In this document: positions 1 to 11,150 of the stretch, piece by piece
How the letters are laid out: every line of letters begins with the position of its first letter
Numbering within the stretch: the first letter of the stretch is position 1
From: Symsagittifera roscoffensis
Taxonomy: Eukaryota; Xenacoelomorpha; Acoela; Convolutidae
DNA: 64,000 bases
Assembly: GCF_963678635.1 (NCBI RefSeq)
Contig: NC_087066.1
Span: forward strand, 52,904,312-52,968,311
Reading direction: 5' to 3'
Made by a program: the position numbers and the translations under genes
Notes under the pieces: generated by a model
Seen by the model: the letters and a program-made list of their open reading frames with translations, nothing else
The model's database searches: none
Told to the model about the DNA's origin: nothing

Positions 1-529
1 CATAAACAGCAATTTCTTCGTCGCACTCTTCCAAAGTGACAACAACTTTGCACTTGCAGATTTGGGACAGAACGTATCTCTCAAACATGTTCATTCCCGC
101 AGGAAAGTAGAAACAATCGGGGTTCTCGTTGTCGTATTCCCCTTCCCAAATTTTAGTCATCGTGTCTTGAATATCATCGTAAAGTTGTATTTTTCGATTG
201 AACCATTCGTTTCGCTTCTGAGCCATGACAGGTCCATCGAAAAAGAAAATTGGCTCAGCTCCTGTTTTTCTAAGTGATTCTACCAATTGAACAATCATTC
301 TCTCGTGCTCAGCATACTGACATCCGTATACACCAGTCAAGTTACCCTTGCTGTAAATACGACGATACGCGCAGCAAGCATCAACCAAAATCAACGGTGG
401 TTTTGAATCCGAAGTATGAATGGTACCACGTGAAAACTGTTCCACTATTTTTTTGATGTTTACCTCGAAGAATACTCCGCCGCCGCCGCAGTCTTTCTCC
501 ATGTAAGATTGAAGTCCTTTCACTCCCAT
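1..529 (-). CDS. FAM120-like (PPARgamma constitutive coactivator-like) protein, N-terminal part, cut by window edge
   Basis: Reading the minus strand from an ATG at 529-527 gives about 176 uninterrupted codons to the window edge. The protein begins MGVKGLQSYMEKDC, then LILVDACCAYRRIY (about residues 48-61), EPIFFFDGPVMAQKRNEW (about 95-112), and an acidic stretch before the edge (TLEECDEE). This order (MGV/I-G-L start, internal VDA, FFFDG followed by Lys/Arg and W) is the N-terminal half of the XPG/FEN1-like fold as found in FAM120A/B, not a classical FEN1. FAM120 proteins are RNA-associated scaffolds or nuclear-receptor coactivators without demonstrated nuclease activity. The start is the first ATG after an AT-rich upstream region. 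No intron falls in the visible part. Asteroid/ASTE1 proteins share the fold and are the main alternative, but the CCxxR region and FFFDG context favour FAM120. The family is an inference from remembered similarity; the open frame is seen directly. Confidence 0.75.
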   Translation of the reverse strand, partial: MGVKGLQSYMEKDCGGGGVFFEVNIKKIVEQFSRGTIHTSDSKPPLILVDACCAYRRIYSKGNLTGVYGCQYAEHERMIVQLVESLRKTGAEPIFFFDGPVMAQKRNEWFNRKIQLYDDIQDTMTKIWEGEYDNENPDCFYFPAGMNMFERYVLSQICKCKVVVTLEECDEEIAVY

Positions 530-1204
530 TTTTTACAAACGGTCACAACAGGCCCCGGATTTAAGTTAACTAACTATTTCTGGCAAATTGTACGAAAGTA
601 ACTAATCTAAAATAAGCGTTTGTTTTTGACTATTTTTTCAGAAATGCAGAAACAGTACATCAGTCAGCAAAAAGTATCCTAGCTAATACTTGATTTGTAT
701 TTCTCAGAAATCAATTCTATGGCTTTAAACGGTAACTATGCGGTAACTTATGCTCCGGTTTTATGCGGTAACTTTTCCTAAATACGCGCTTTCCTTTTTA
801 AACGTATATGCGCTAAAATATGCAGTGTTTTTCAAGCATATGTGGTAACAAAACATAACTGAATCCCTCATACGCGAAGGTCCGAATGCGCGAAAACAAA
901 AATCAGCCAATCAGATTTCAGTAATCTAAAATTTGGAGAAAAAAAAACATTTCCAGGGACTGAGTATTGATATTGGCCGAATATAAAAACGGCAGAAATA
1001 TGCAAAATATTCAAATTGTCACTGACCACCGCCGAATTGGGACAAATTTCATATTTCAGGGATTCCACCATTCCAAGTTTATCATCCTCAAGATCTCGTA
1101 TGACATTAAAGATTATTACATCTATAAAGTGCGTTTCAAGTGCGAAACTTTCAACCATTGTGATAACGAGAAACTATTAACATAAATTTACGCACAAAAA
1201 ACAT
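530..1204. other. Intergenic, no gene seen
   Basis: This stretch lies upstream of the FAM120-like gene. It is AT-rich with a few repeated ATGCGGTAACTT words near 730-775. At about 868-895 a CATACGCGAAGGTCCGAATG-like end resembles the terminal inverted repeats of the element at 52,704-53,100, so an old relative may lie here. No convincing exon was found. Confidence 0.5.
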
Positions 1205-1279
1205 TAAAATCGAGGGTGCTAGATAAATAAGACGACATTACATTAAGACGACATGGCATTAAGACGACAAATGAGGGAT

Positions 1280-1297
1280 AGAGAGAGAGAGAGAGAG
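1280..1297. repeat. GA microsatellite
   Basis: A run of GA dinucleotides. Just upstream (1,213-1,270) the word ATTAAGACGACA recurs and GGGTGCTAGATAAATAAGAC resembles the end of the MITE at 26,801-26,995. Confidence 0.85.
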
Positions 1298-1987
1298 TTA
1301 AAACGTATAAATTGAACTGCTCGAGTTTGTGCGAAATATTTTCATCAGAATGCAATTGGCGTATTTGTGTGCAGCGTCTTCTTAATGTAAGATCACCTAC
1401 GTTACTAGTTATGCTTGATTGTCCAATTCAAGCCTCCAAAAAGAATCTGCTTCGATGAAAAAGTTGCGGTTTTTTGTCCTGTGACGGTAGCAAAAATAAT
1501 CAAAAATTAACACTTTTCGGCAGCTTATTCCAAAACATGTTCAGACCATGTTCTTTGTTAAATATTGTTTTCAAATAAGCGCCTTTTTTGTTTGTTCAGT
1601 GAAAAAGGATCTGAACGAAAACCCGGGACTTAGGCATATTCGACCATCATAGTAAAATACAAAAACTGTAGTAACTCAGAGTAATTTTCAAAAAATACAA
1701 TAGAGAAAAATTAGGATACAAAAATTGAAACTATTTTTAACGTTGTTTTAGATTTTTTTGCAGAAATTTTCATTCAAAATGCTATGAAAAACTTTAAAAA
1801 CTCATTTAACTAGAGCAAATTTAAATTTTCAGAGCTTGAATAGTCTCATCTTTTTTCAAGAAAAAGCCAATTATACTCCTGCGCGATTGCTTTGTACGCT
1901 CTAGAATAGACTAAAAAATCCAAAATTCCAATTGGTTTTGCTTGACACTTCAAATTGGTAATGTCGTTCGAATCATGGCTGCAAGGG

Positions 1988-2520
1988 CTTTAATATGATA
2001 TATCACTCGACCTTGTCCGATGATTATTTCTGTTTCCTGATTTTGCGTGGAGAACAAAAAAGTTGAAAAAAAAAGAAAAAAAATTAAAACACTCGAATAC
2101 AAAGTCCCTCCCCATTTTCAATGGTCGGAACAACAATGAACTGAAAATCAAGATTATATGCAGTGTATCAATTAGCCATGAAATTCAATTCAACTGCTTT
2201 TTTCATAGTAAAATAATTCAGAGTCTTAGCATTAGATAAGCTCTTTTTGTTCCAGCCATTTGAAAAATGAGGAGGACTTTTGGGATCTCTTTAACTATTT
2301 CCCGCTTTTGCAGAAGGGGTGATGTTACTCGGTACAAAGTTCTCGTTTATTTATTTATTTCTTTAAATGGGGAGATTCGTTACTAGGTACCCGAGGGGTT
2401 GGGGGAATAATTAAAGAGAGCCTAACTTTGTATTCACGTGTGTTATAGTTTTTTGTTTTCCACGCAAAATCAGGCACCACGAATAATCATCGGACTGGGT
2501 GAGTGATATATCATATAAAA
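1988..2520. repeat. Foldback element with roughly 70-bp inverted arms
   Basis: The left arm (about 1,988-2,056) contains ATATGATATATCACTCGACC, TCCGATGATTATT and CCTGATTTTGCGTGG. The right arm (about 2,449-2,520) carries the reverse complement of the same blocks in reverse order. The interior is noncoding. The same core (ATATGA.ATATC.CTCGAC then CTGATTTTGCGTG then TTTTCAATGGTCGGAAC) recurs at 3,191-3,357, 4,530-4,720 and 5,840-6,030, so this is a dispersed nonautonomous family. Confidence 0.7.
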
Positions 2521-2605
2521 GACCGTTCGGGTATCTTTCACTTTGAAAATTTTGTACCTAGTAACGGATCTCCCCCTTATACAAAAGGGGAAAAATAGTT
2601 ACGAA
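2290..2605. repeat. Second inverted repeat overlapping the first foldback
   Basis: About 2,290-2,340 (AACTATTTCCCGCTTTTGCA, then GTTACTCGGTACAAAG) is inverted at about 2,547-2,605. A separate block GGGGAGATTCGTTACTAGGT at 2,369 is also inverted at 2,554-2,575. The arms interleave with those of the 1,988-2,520 foldback, suggesting nested insertions or a rearranged copy. No coding capacity. Confidence 0.55.
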
Positions 2606-3190
2606 ATCCACCAGTTCGTTCGTGATTTGAACGACCTTAAAAATTTTCCCAATTATTTTTACAGTGGCGAGGGCAAAAATCAAGTGAGCAGTTTTATTTA
2701 TGCAGTGAAAACTACAATCGTTTATTTATACTTAAATTAAGCCCTGAAATTTTAGTTTAATCCGACTAAAGTTAGCTTTTGGAGCGTTTTAGCTACACTT
2801 TGCGAATAAAAAAGTGTAGCTAAAAACTTTTGAAATTTTTTTTAAAATCCTGCAAAAAAATATGAAAAAATTTCATTAATTTTTTCAATGAAATTTTTTT
2901 TGACATTTTTGTGGAAAAACAAATTTCCAGTTTGCCCATTTCACTATGAACGTTGAAATTGCTGAAACTTTTGAATTTTTTGTTTCAGATCTTTTCATCA
3001 AACCACGCAGAAAAAAAAACTTATTTTCGGATTATGGTCGGAACATTCTGTGCTCTATGCTACTTGCAGAGTAACCGTCTATCTTTTTTAGTTCTTCATA
3101 AAATGTTAAAATCAAGAACTTTTAGTGGGTTGGGAAACTTAAGTTGTTCTCTAGCTTCAGAACTAATTGTTCCGATCATTGAAAATCTTT

Positions 3191-3357
3191 TGTTCCGACC
3201 ATTGAAGTGTTTTAGTCTTTTGTTCACGCAAAATCAGGTACCACAACTGAAAAGGCTTGAATATGATATATAAGTCAACATTTTCTGACTGATATCTGGT
3301 TTTGCGTGAAAAAAACAGCAGAATACAAAGTTTCTCTCCAGTTTCAATGGTCGGACC
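3191..3357. mobile_element. Short palindromic MITE
   Basis: The left end TGTTCCGACCATTGAAGTG is matched by the inverted right end CAGTTTCAATGGTCGGACC. A second inner pair, TTCACGCAAAATCAGGTA and ATCTGGTTTTGCGTGAA, makes most of the 167 bp self-complementary. It belongs to the same family as the foldback at 1,988-2,520. No ORF of interest. Confidence 0.65.
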
Positions 3358-3789
3358 CATAACGGATTGTCGAAGACCCATTTTTATATCTGTGAAAACT
3401 GAAAGCATCAGTGGCTTTTTTGAAAATATTATTTTTTGTCGAAGAAGAACTCGCCTGATCTCCTGACTGCCAGTTTCAGAAGTTGTTCATGTCGAGTTTA
3501 GATGCACAAAAGTTAGTGTTAAAAAGTTAGGGCACCAGAAACAAATCGTTCGCTACAATGCTTTCAATATGCAGGATTTGTCTACAGTAAGTTTGTTATT
3601 GATAGGTGTATAAAATGCAATATTGTCTTTTCATTTAGTGGAAGATCTTACTCTGCACTACTTAATTTCCAGAATTCCCCCGTCAGAAGCCCCGTTTCTT
3701 ATGGTTCAGCTAATTTTGTTCCAGGGTTTTTTGTTCAGTTTTTGAAGAAAAAAAAACATTTTTTTGAATTTTTTTATGTCTTTTCATTT

Positions 3790-5095
3790 GTTTTTAATCT
3801 TAATTTTTCGTTTTTGTATCACAAGTTGTGCAAAAATAAGCTTTGCCTCTGTCTGGAAAAAAGTTGAACGGGCAGCAATCGGTTTTCTCCGGTAAAAATA
3901 TTCCAGGGTATCACCAAAACTGGGTAGGCATCCAAGTATTACGTTGTTAATCCAAGGTTTACGTAACTTGCAGGGGGAAGGAGAGGGAGAAAGATTTAAT
4001 TTATCTCCTTAGGAATAACATAACACGGGGGCTAAAAAATGTAACACAATCAAAATACTAATAAGGATAGCCGGTTGCTGTGCCAGTGGCACAGAATATT
4101 CCGAACATTTTCATTAAAAAAATGTAAATTTTTTTTGTTTTATTTTTTTTTTCAAATTAGTGTCGCTTTTAGTAAGTGGTGTGATTCGAAAACTATGAAA
4201 AAATAAATAGAAAAGATAATGATCTAGGCATACTCGACAATATTGTCTGCAAAATTGAAAAACAAACAAAAAATGAAAAAAATTCGAAAACTTCAAATTT
4301 CTAGTTTCAAAATTTTTCTAAAAACTTCTTACTTTTTGCAATTTCAGTTTTTTTCGAACATTTTTTTTCTGCCGAGTAAGAGTGAACTGAACCATTCAAA
4401 ACTAGTTTTGTTTAGAAAAGTTTTTTAACCTAAAAATCTGAAAAAATGAAAAAAAAAATATAAAGTGCGGTGGTCGCTCGAAATTACATTAAATCTCAAA
4501 ATTTTCAAAACCAGTTTGTCACGATACTTGGACAACTTTATGCAATGTCATTCAAACCAGGACTGAAAGGACTTAAATATGAAATATCGCTCGACACGTT
4601 CTGACAATTGTTTGTGGTATCTGATTTTGCGTGAAAAAAAAAGTAAAACACACCAGAATACATAGTTCCTCCCCATTTTCAATGGTCGGAACCATAGCGG
4701 CATGTCAAAGTTTTTGAGTCTGTGAGAGCAGATGTTGTCTATGTAGTATACGTCTAGGCGACAAAAAGTTGTTTATATAAGATCTGTTTCATTTTCTTAA
4801 CAGGGTCAGCACAGTCAAAATCTGTGTTCGGTAGGAGAAAATTGAAAGCATCAGTGGCTTTTTGAAAATATTTTTGTCGAAGGAGAACTCGCGTGACCTC
4901 ACAACTGCCAGTTTCAGAAATTGTTCATTCCGAGTTTTAGATGCACCAGCGGTGACAGTCACATAAATATCAACTTTGATATCATATGATCCATGTAACA
5001 GTTGAGCGATTATAAAAGCGTCAGTGGAAATTAGTTGAAAGTCAATAGGCAACATTTTTAACCTTTCGAGTGGTAATTTAAAGTGATGGGTTGTT
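3790..5095. repeat. Tandem segmental duplication, copy 1
   Basis: This unit is repeated directly at about 5,099-6,402 with an offset of 1,309 bp (1,310 in the middle because of a homopolymer indel). Landmark words such as TAATTTTTCG (3,801 and 5,110) and GTCAATAGGCAACATTT (5,041 and 6,350) keep the spacing. Only a handful of substitutions were noticed, so the duplication is recent. The unit includes a partial member of the TTTTCAATGGTCGGAAC repeat family. No gene is visible in it; short ORFs of 60-90 codons are AT-rich and unconvincing. Confidence 0.9.
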
Positions 5096-5098
5096 TTC

Positions 5099-6402
5099 GT
5101 TTTTGATCTTAATTTTTCGTTTTTGTATCACAAGTTGTGCAAAAATAAGCTTTGCCTCTGTCTGGAAAAAAGTTGAACGGGCAGCAATCGGTTTTCTCCG
5201 GTAAAAATATTCCAGGGTATCACCAAAACTGGGTAGGCATCCAAGTATTACGTTGTTAATCCAAGGTTTACGTAACTTGCAGGGGGAAGGAGAGGGAGAA
5301 AGATTTAATTTATCTCCTTAGGAATAACATAACACGGGGGCTAAAAAATGTAACACAATCAAAATACTAATAAGGATAGCCGGTTGCTGTGCCAGTGGCA
5401 CAGAATATTCCGAACATTTTCATTAAAAAAATGTAAATTTTTTTTGTTTTATTTTTTTTTTTCAAATTAGTGTCGCTTTTAGTAAGTGGTGTGATTCGAA
5501 AACTATGAAAAAATAAATAGAAAAGATAATGATCTAGGCATACTCGACAATATTGTCTGCAAAATTGAAAAACAAACAAAAAATGAAAAAAATTCGAAAA
5601 CTTCAAATTTCTAGTTTCAAAATTTTTCTAAAAACTTCTTACTTTTTGCAATTTCAGTTTTTTTCGAACATTTTTTTTCTGCCGAGTAAGAGTGAACTGA
5701 ACCATTCAAAACTAGTTTTGTTTAGAAAAGTTTTTTAACCTAAAAATCTGAAAAAATGAAAAAAAAATATAAAGTGCGGTGGTCGCTCGAAATTACATTA
5801 AATCTCAAAATTTTCAAAACCAGTTTGTCACGATACTTGGACAACTTTATGCAATGTCATTCAAACCAGGACTGAAAGGACTTAAATATGAAATATCGCT
5901 CGACACGTTCTGACAATTGTTTGTGGTATCTGATTTTGCGTGAAAAAAAAAGTAAAACACACCAGAATACATAGTTCCTCCCCATTTTCAATGGTCGGAA
6001 CCATAGCGGCATGTCAAAGTTTTTGAGTCTGTGAGAGCAGATGTTGTCTATGTAGTATACGTCTAGGCGACAAAAAGTTGTTTATATAAGATCTGTTTCA
6101 TTTTCTTAACAGGGTCAGCACAGTCAAAATCTGTGTTCGGTAGGAGAAAATTGAAAGCATCAGTGGCTTTTTGAAAATATTTTTGTCGAAGGAGAACTCG
6201 CGTGACCTCACAACTGCCAGTTTCAGAAATTGTTCATTCCGAGTTTTAGATGCACCAGCGGTGACAGTCACATAAATATCAATTTTGATATCGTATGATC
6301 CATGTAACAGTTTAGCGATTATAAAAGCGTCAGTGGAAATTAGTTGAAAGTCAATAGGCAACATTTTTAACCTTTCGAGTGGTAATTTAAAGTGATGGGT
6401 TG
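5099..6402. repeat. Tandem segmental duplication, copy 2
   Basis: Second copy of the 1,309-bp unit. It differs from copy 1 at scattered single bases (for example around 6,285 and 6,312) and in homopolymer lengths. Sequence resembling the flank of copy 1 (3,480-3,660) continues after it (6,440-6,600) in more diverged form, so an older, larger duplication of the flanks probably preceded the recent one. Confidence 0.9.
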
Positions 6403-7155
6403 TGGTGTCAATTTCAATTATCCATTGCTCTTTGTTGTTTCACCATTCATCCTTAGTGTTAAAAAGTTAGGGCACCAAAAACAGGAATTGTATACCAGAA
6501 TGCTTTCATTATGCAGGATTTGCATAAGGTAAGTTTTCTGTTGATAGGTGTATGGATTGGAATTTTGTCTTTTCCTGTATTGGAGGAAAATCTTATAGCA
6601 GTTCGAGAGTTTGTTTTCGATTTGGGTATCCCTTAAGAGTTAGCTGGAAAGAAATAATAAATCTCCAGATCTTTATTGAAGAAGCAGCGTCTATGATTTG
6701 ATCATTTAGTAAAAGTTGACAATTACAGTTTGGTTGACAAATTAATCAAGTTTTTTTCCGGATAAAAATTAAGCCTGTGTTCATGTGTCCAGTTAATGTC
6801 GTTTTTGAAACCCCCAGTTGAATAACATGTTTACAGTCATCAAACAATAACACGGAAGTTGATATAATGAAAATCATTTTTTTCTCGAGAGTTACTTAAA
6901 AATTATCTGATAAAAAGTAAAATGGAGTTTGAATTATTTGCGAGGATTGTTTAGTTATTTTATAGAGCGTGACAAATTTTTATTGGCCTAGAAAAATTTA
7001 ATCACTTAATGAGAAAATGTTATATATACAGACACATACCAGATAATTTGTACTTATAGATATTCTTAACTTATATTTGTCTCACATACTGATTTGTACG
7101 TCTAAATATTATTGACCAAATTATCTAATTTCAGTTTTGCGTCTTGTAATTTCAG
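6403..7155 (+). other. Probable 5' region or first intron of the SAXO-like gene
   Basis: No long ORF. At 6,516 a short ATG-containing segment (ATGCAGGATTTGCATAAG) is followed directly by a consensus donor GTAAGT. A diverged duplicate with the same start and donor lies at about 3,573. It could be a first coding exon, but it leaves phase 0 and the first firm SAXO exon needs one carried-over base, so an intermediate exon or a different start is required. The rest is AT-rich and looks intronic. Confidence 0.3.
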
Positions 7156-10070
7156 ACGACATCATTTTCCCTAAAGGGGAACCCCTGAACGAAATAAGTG
7201 AGACAAAGCAGCAGTTCCCGGGCAAGTATGCACCCAAGCCAGACCCCGTGAAAATGGCACAGCCTACTGTCAAGCTAGGCACTGAAGGTCAGCTAAGTTC
7301 AATCACATTTTCTTATTGCATTTAAAATTATGCAAAAAATCATTATGTGTATAAAAAATAGCATTTTAAAATTTTGGATGATTTTCAGACTCTTTTTTGT
7401 TATTTTACGCTCTAATTTTGTAGCATTTACTTGCTTAGAATAATTTTAAAAAGACAGCAACTTTATCGAACTTTTTGTGATTGAATTTGAATCGATGTCT
7501 GCTTGCGTACGTAACTTTACCTAGTTTTTTGAACAAATAAATGGACACAAATATATGACTTACGACTTAACTTTTCCCCTGCTCACTGAATTTTATTTGA
7601 ATTTTTTTTTTAAATTTGTTGCAGTTTTTTTTTTGCGAATATTACTGTTGTCGGAACATTCCGTGCAAATTGAACAATAAGTGTTTTTTTTTTTCATTTT
7701 TCTATGTTGATTATCCAGTATTCATCCTTCGTTGATTATTTGACCGCTTTTTAAATGACGGCTTAACTTTTTCCAGGAGAGTATGACCATCAAACCGTGA
7801 ACAAAGCGACCTACAAGTCCACAATCGGCAAGGAACCCAAGACCCTTAACTACAAGCCAGTCGTCAAAGTATGCATTTTCGCTTTTGTGAAAACCTTTTC
7901 ATCTAACTGTCGTTAAATCTAATACAGAAATGATTGAATTCAAACCGTTTCTCGATGTCAAAATATTGGTCAAAATAGTGATATCTTAATTGTAATTTAA
8001 ATTTATGTACAATTTTTATTGACTGACAAGTGGCTTAAACTGAATCGTAGAATCTCAAAGCGTCCAAGAAAAACTTCTGAAAAATGATTTTTAAAAAAGC
8101 GTTGGATTTGACTGCATGATTATAATTTCTTGTTGATAAATTGACAATTTATTAACTTTTGACTACTAACTTCTGTCACAAATAATTAGTAATTGCTATA
8201 AATGTGAATGTGTGTGTGTGTTTGTTAGATTCCGAGCGCAGACACTCGTGGGGCGTTCTACGGGGTGACCAAATACATGTCGGACTACAAGGAGAATAAG
8301 AAGGACGCCACCTCCAGATTCAACAGGGGTCCCATGCTCCCCCAGCCCAACAACATCGGCATCAATCCAGACGCCAAGTCAGTCAAATACTCTCTTATCT
8401 ACCTCTTATATCTTATATTACACTATCTAAGTAGTAATAAGAAAGTATATTTTACTTTTTGGCCAATGGATTCTTTTTAAGAGTCGGTGAACGTAGTTCA
8501 GATTCTTTTATATAATAGGTCGTGAAGATTTTTTCGTTTTTTCTTTTCAGGAAAAACTTAAAATTCGTTCAGTCTCAGATTTACTTTCTCGCGGTTTGAC
8601 TTCTCTTTTTTTGTGAGTTCAGTTAGTTTCTTTTGTTGAAAGGAAGACAAACTCAGTTATCGAACATCAAAACTGTAAAAGTCACGAACAACTTTATTGA
8701 CTCCTTTTTTTGAAAGTGGAATTTAATTTTCAGATTTCCCAGCGAAATAAAAATTTAATTTATTGATCCAGTTTTCTCAAAGTTAGTTAATTTTATCGAA
8801 AAAGTGCTAATCAAATATTGTTCTAGAAATTCGAAGAGCTTTAAAAGCATCTGTTTTTTTTTAAAGTTTTTTCAAAAAAAAACAAGTCAGTATTTACTTT
8901 TTCTGTTTACATGCGTTCATTGACTCTTTTCCAACTGTCTGGTGGCTATGTTTTTTTTTCGGTCAAAAGCAAAAAAATCCGAGCGATTTGAACTAGCAAT
9001 CAAATGATTTATGGGCTTTATCACTACCGGAGCGCCACAAGGCCACAAATTTCGATGGCTTCATTTTTTTGACACTCCTTAGGGGTCATTACGAGACTTG
9101 GCAGCGGGATTCTTACAAAGGATTTGACGTGACCAAACACAAGCGCCCTCAGGAGATCAGATATGACATCCAAGAGTACAACGCCCCCACGGAGAAAGTC
9201 GAAGGGGTCACCGTCACCAAGGTCAGTTCAAAGGTCAAGGCCTAATGGGCGGAGAAGAGGTCAAGGTCAATCTTTTTTTCCCTTTCACTTACATAGGCCC
9301 AAAAACAGATCTAGGATCTTGGTATCGGTTCTGAAAAATCCAAGTAAAATATTTTCGGTTTTTCGTTTTTCTCGCACTTTTTATTATTCAGAAAAAAGTT
9401 TTTTTTTCCAATTAAGAACCATTAAATTCACCTTAAAATCTCGACCTTCATTAAAAATCTTATTTAGGCTAACAATTTCGAAATTGTGCGTAAAGACCTA
9501 TATGTGAAAAGCTCGTAAATCGTTACTCTAATTAGCCATTATTAGACTAGCCAATGGCCTTACTTTTAACAAGTGAGAAAAATATGAAAAAAGTTTGTAT
9601 GTTTTTCTTTTCAGGAATCGTTTCCACGAAGAGAACTCTCCCTTGCCTATAACCCTCCGAAGCGAGCTGACATCCACGAACGAGGAAAACTGCCCAAATT
9701 TGAGGCTCGCACCATGAATGACGAGTTCTACGTCCCGTGGCCCGTCCAGACCCGAGAACGCTTCGGCGACTTCAAGGAGTACTCGGCTCAGATTCCGATG
9801 CAGGGCGAGTTCTTCGGCGAAACTACCACAGGTCGAGTGTTCACACCTAAACCGTACAAAAAGACGGAAGCGTACATTCCCGAGCAGAAAGCGATTCAAA
9901 AAGATGGAAATCACGACTTCAACACTGTGCATCGAACGACGTACACGAAACCGAAGTACACTTTTAACGAGGAGGAATATGCCATTTTGGACGCCGCGTT
10001 GAAAAAAGTAGCCAAATTTGGAGGTATGCAGCCAGGTGTTCGAGCCAGAAGTGTGGAGGTCGGGGCATAG
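7156..10070 (+). CDS. SAXO-like (stabilizer of axonemal microtubules) protein, five exons, 5' end unresolved
   Basis: Exons by ORF continuity and splice signals: 7,156-7,287, 7,777-7,868, 8,229-8,377, 9,083-9,221 and 9,615-10,070 (stop TAG). Reading phases join exactly, giving about 322 residues. The product is basic and rich in Pro, Lys and Tyr, with loosely repeated blocks: NKATYKSTIG, TKYMSDYKENKK, ETWQRDSYKGFDV, ARTMNDEFYVPWP, ETTTGRVFTPKPY, HRTTYTKPKY. Such T-x-x-x-Y-x-P/K modules spaced 30-50 residues apart resemble the Mn repeats of SAXO/FAM154 proteins, which bind and stabilise ciliary and flagellar microtubules. There is no signal peptide or membrane segment. The exons are clearly richer in GC than the introns. 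The initiating exon is not identified: the first exon here needs one base from an upstream exon. A possible polyadenylation signal lies near 10,865. The name rests on the repeat pattern and is tentative; another cilium-associated repeat protein is possible. Confidence 0.65.
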
Positions 10071-11150
10071 AGCCGAAAATCTCTTTGGCTGATATTAAAA
10101 TATTATTTTTCAAGGAGAACTAATTAGAACTAAAAAAAATATACAGTGTAACCAATCAAATGTCCGGCTTGTAAAATGTATATATGATTTCATGTATATA
10201 GACTTACTGTAATTAAGATTTTGCAAGCTTATCATTACATTCTGATCAATTTATGATAGTTTGAAGTGAACTGAGCAAAATTTGATTGAATTTATTTTTG
10301 GAAGCCAATATCGTCTTCAAATTTGATCCGTTTGGCGGACATTTTAGACTGACGTAAAAGTGCAGATTAAAACGAAGTCTGGCTTCTTTGAAGGGATTCT
10401 AGATTTCCTGTTTGAGGCCTATAAACTTTTCGAGTTCAGTTCAATTTGAGCAGAGAAGATAACATTTAATTGGGTCATATTAAGCTAGGGCATACTTGGA
10501 AAAAGTGGAGAAGTTTATTTTGACGGGTGCTCGTTGAAAATTCTGATGTTGACGAGCGTGCAAGCGTGAACATTTTATACCATTGGGGTATTAGTTGAAA
10601 GTTGCCAGTTTGGATCCGAGTTGCGAAAATGATCCAAAGGCGGCCTGTGCTTTTGAGGTGCTCTTTGTATTCTTTATAGGCAGTTTGGGGCTAAAGTGCT
10701 GATATTTTAGATATTTTATTCAATCAAGGTGACTCTTGAACTTCAAAGACAACTAATTGTAATGTGTTATAACATCAAACAAGCCACTTTTACATTATAA
10801 CCTCTTTATCAAAACACAGTTCACGTTTCGAATTCTTTAGATCCTAAATTAGCAATCGAATTTGAATAAAAATGTACAAATAGTAAACTCTTTTTTTTTT
10901 CTTTTCTTATTTTTTCACGCTAATACTTAAAAAGTAAAGTGCGTCGTAGCTAGAACATGCGACCAATATCAAAAATAATCTCATTCTTTGATACTAAATC
11001 AACAAATCCTTTAATTCTCAATTTTGCTAAGCTGTCAAACATTTTTTAACACCAATACGTAAATCTTCATTCAGTCAACTTTGACATTAACTGCAGCTAG
11101 TTTAAACTTACCAACTTGCCAATAAACTTTAGCAGAATTGTTGCAAAATT
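10071..11150. other. Intergenic, 3' flank of SAXO-like gene
   Basis: No ORF or repeat of note. AATAAA occurs at about 10,865 on the plus strand. The spacer separates two plus-strand genes. Confidence 0.5.

Noticed and set aside
4114-6364. Pairs of ORFs duplicated at 1,309-bp spacing (60-88 codons)
   Set aside because: Their conservation reflects the recent DNA duplication only; composition is poly-Phe/Lys or lies within dispersed repeats.
9528-9932. 134-codon minus ORF
   Set aside because: Antisense shadow of the last SAXO-like exon.
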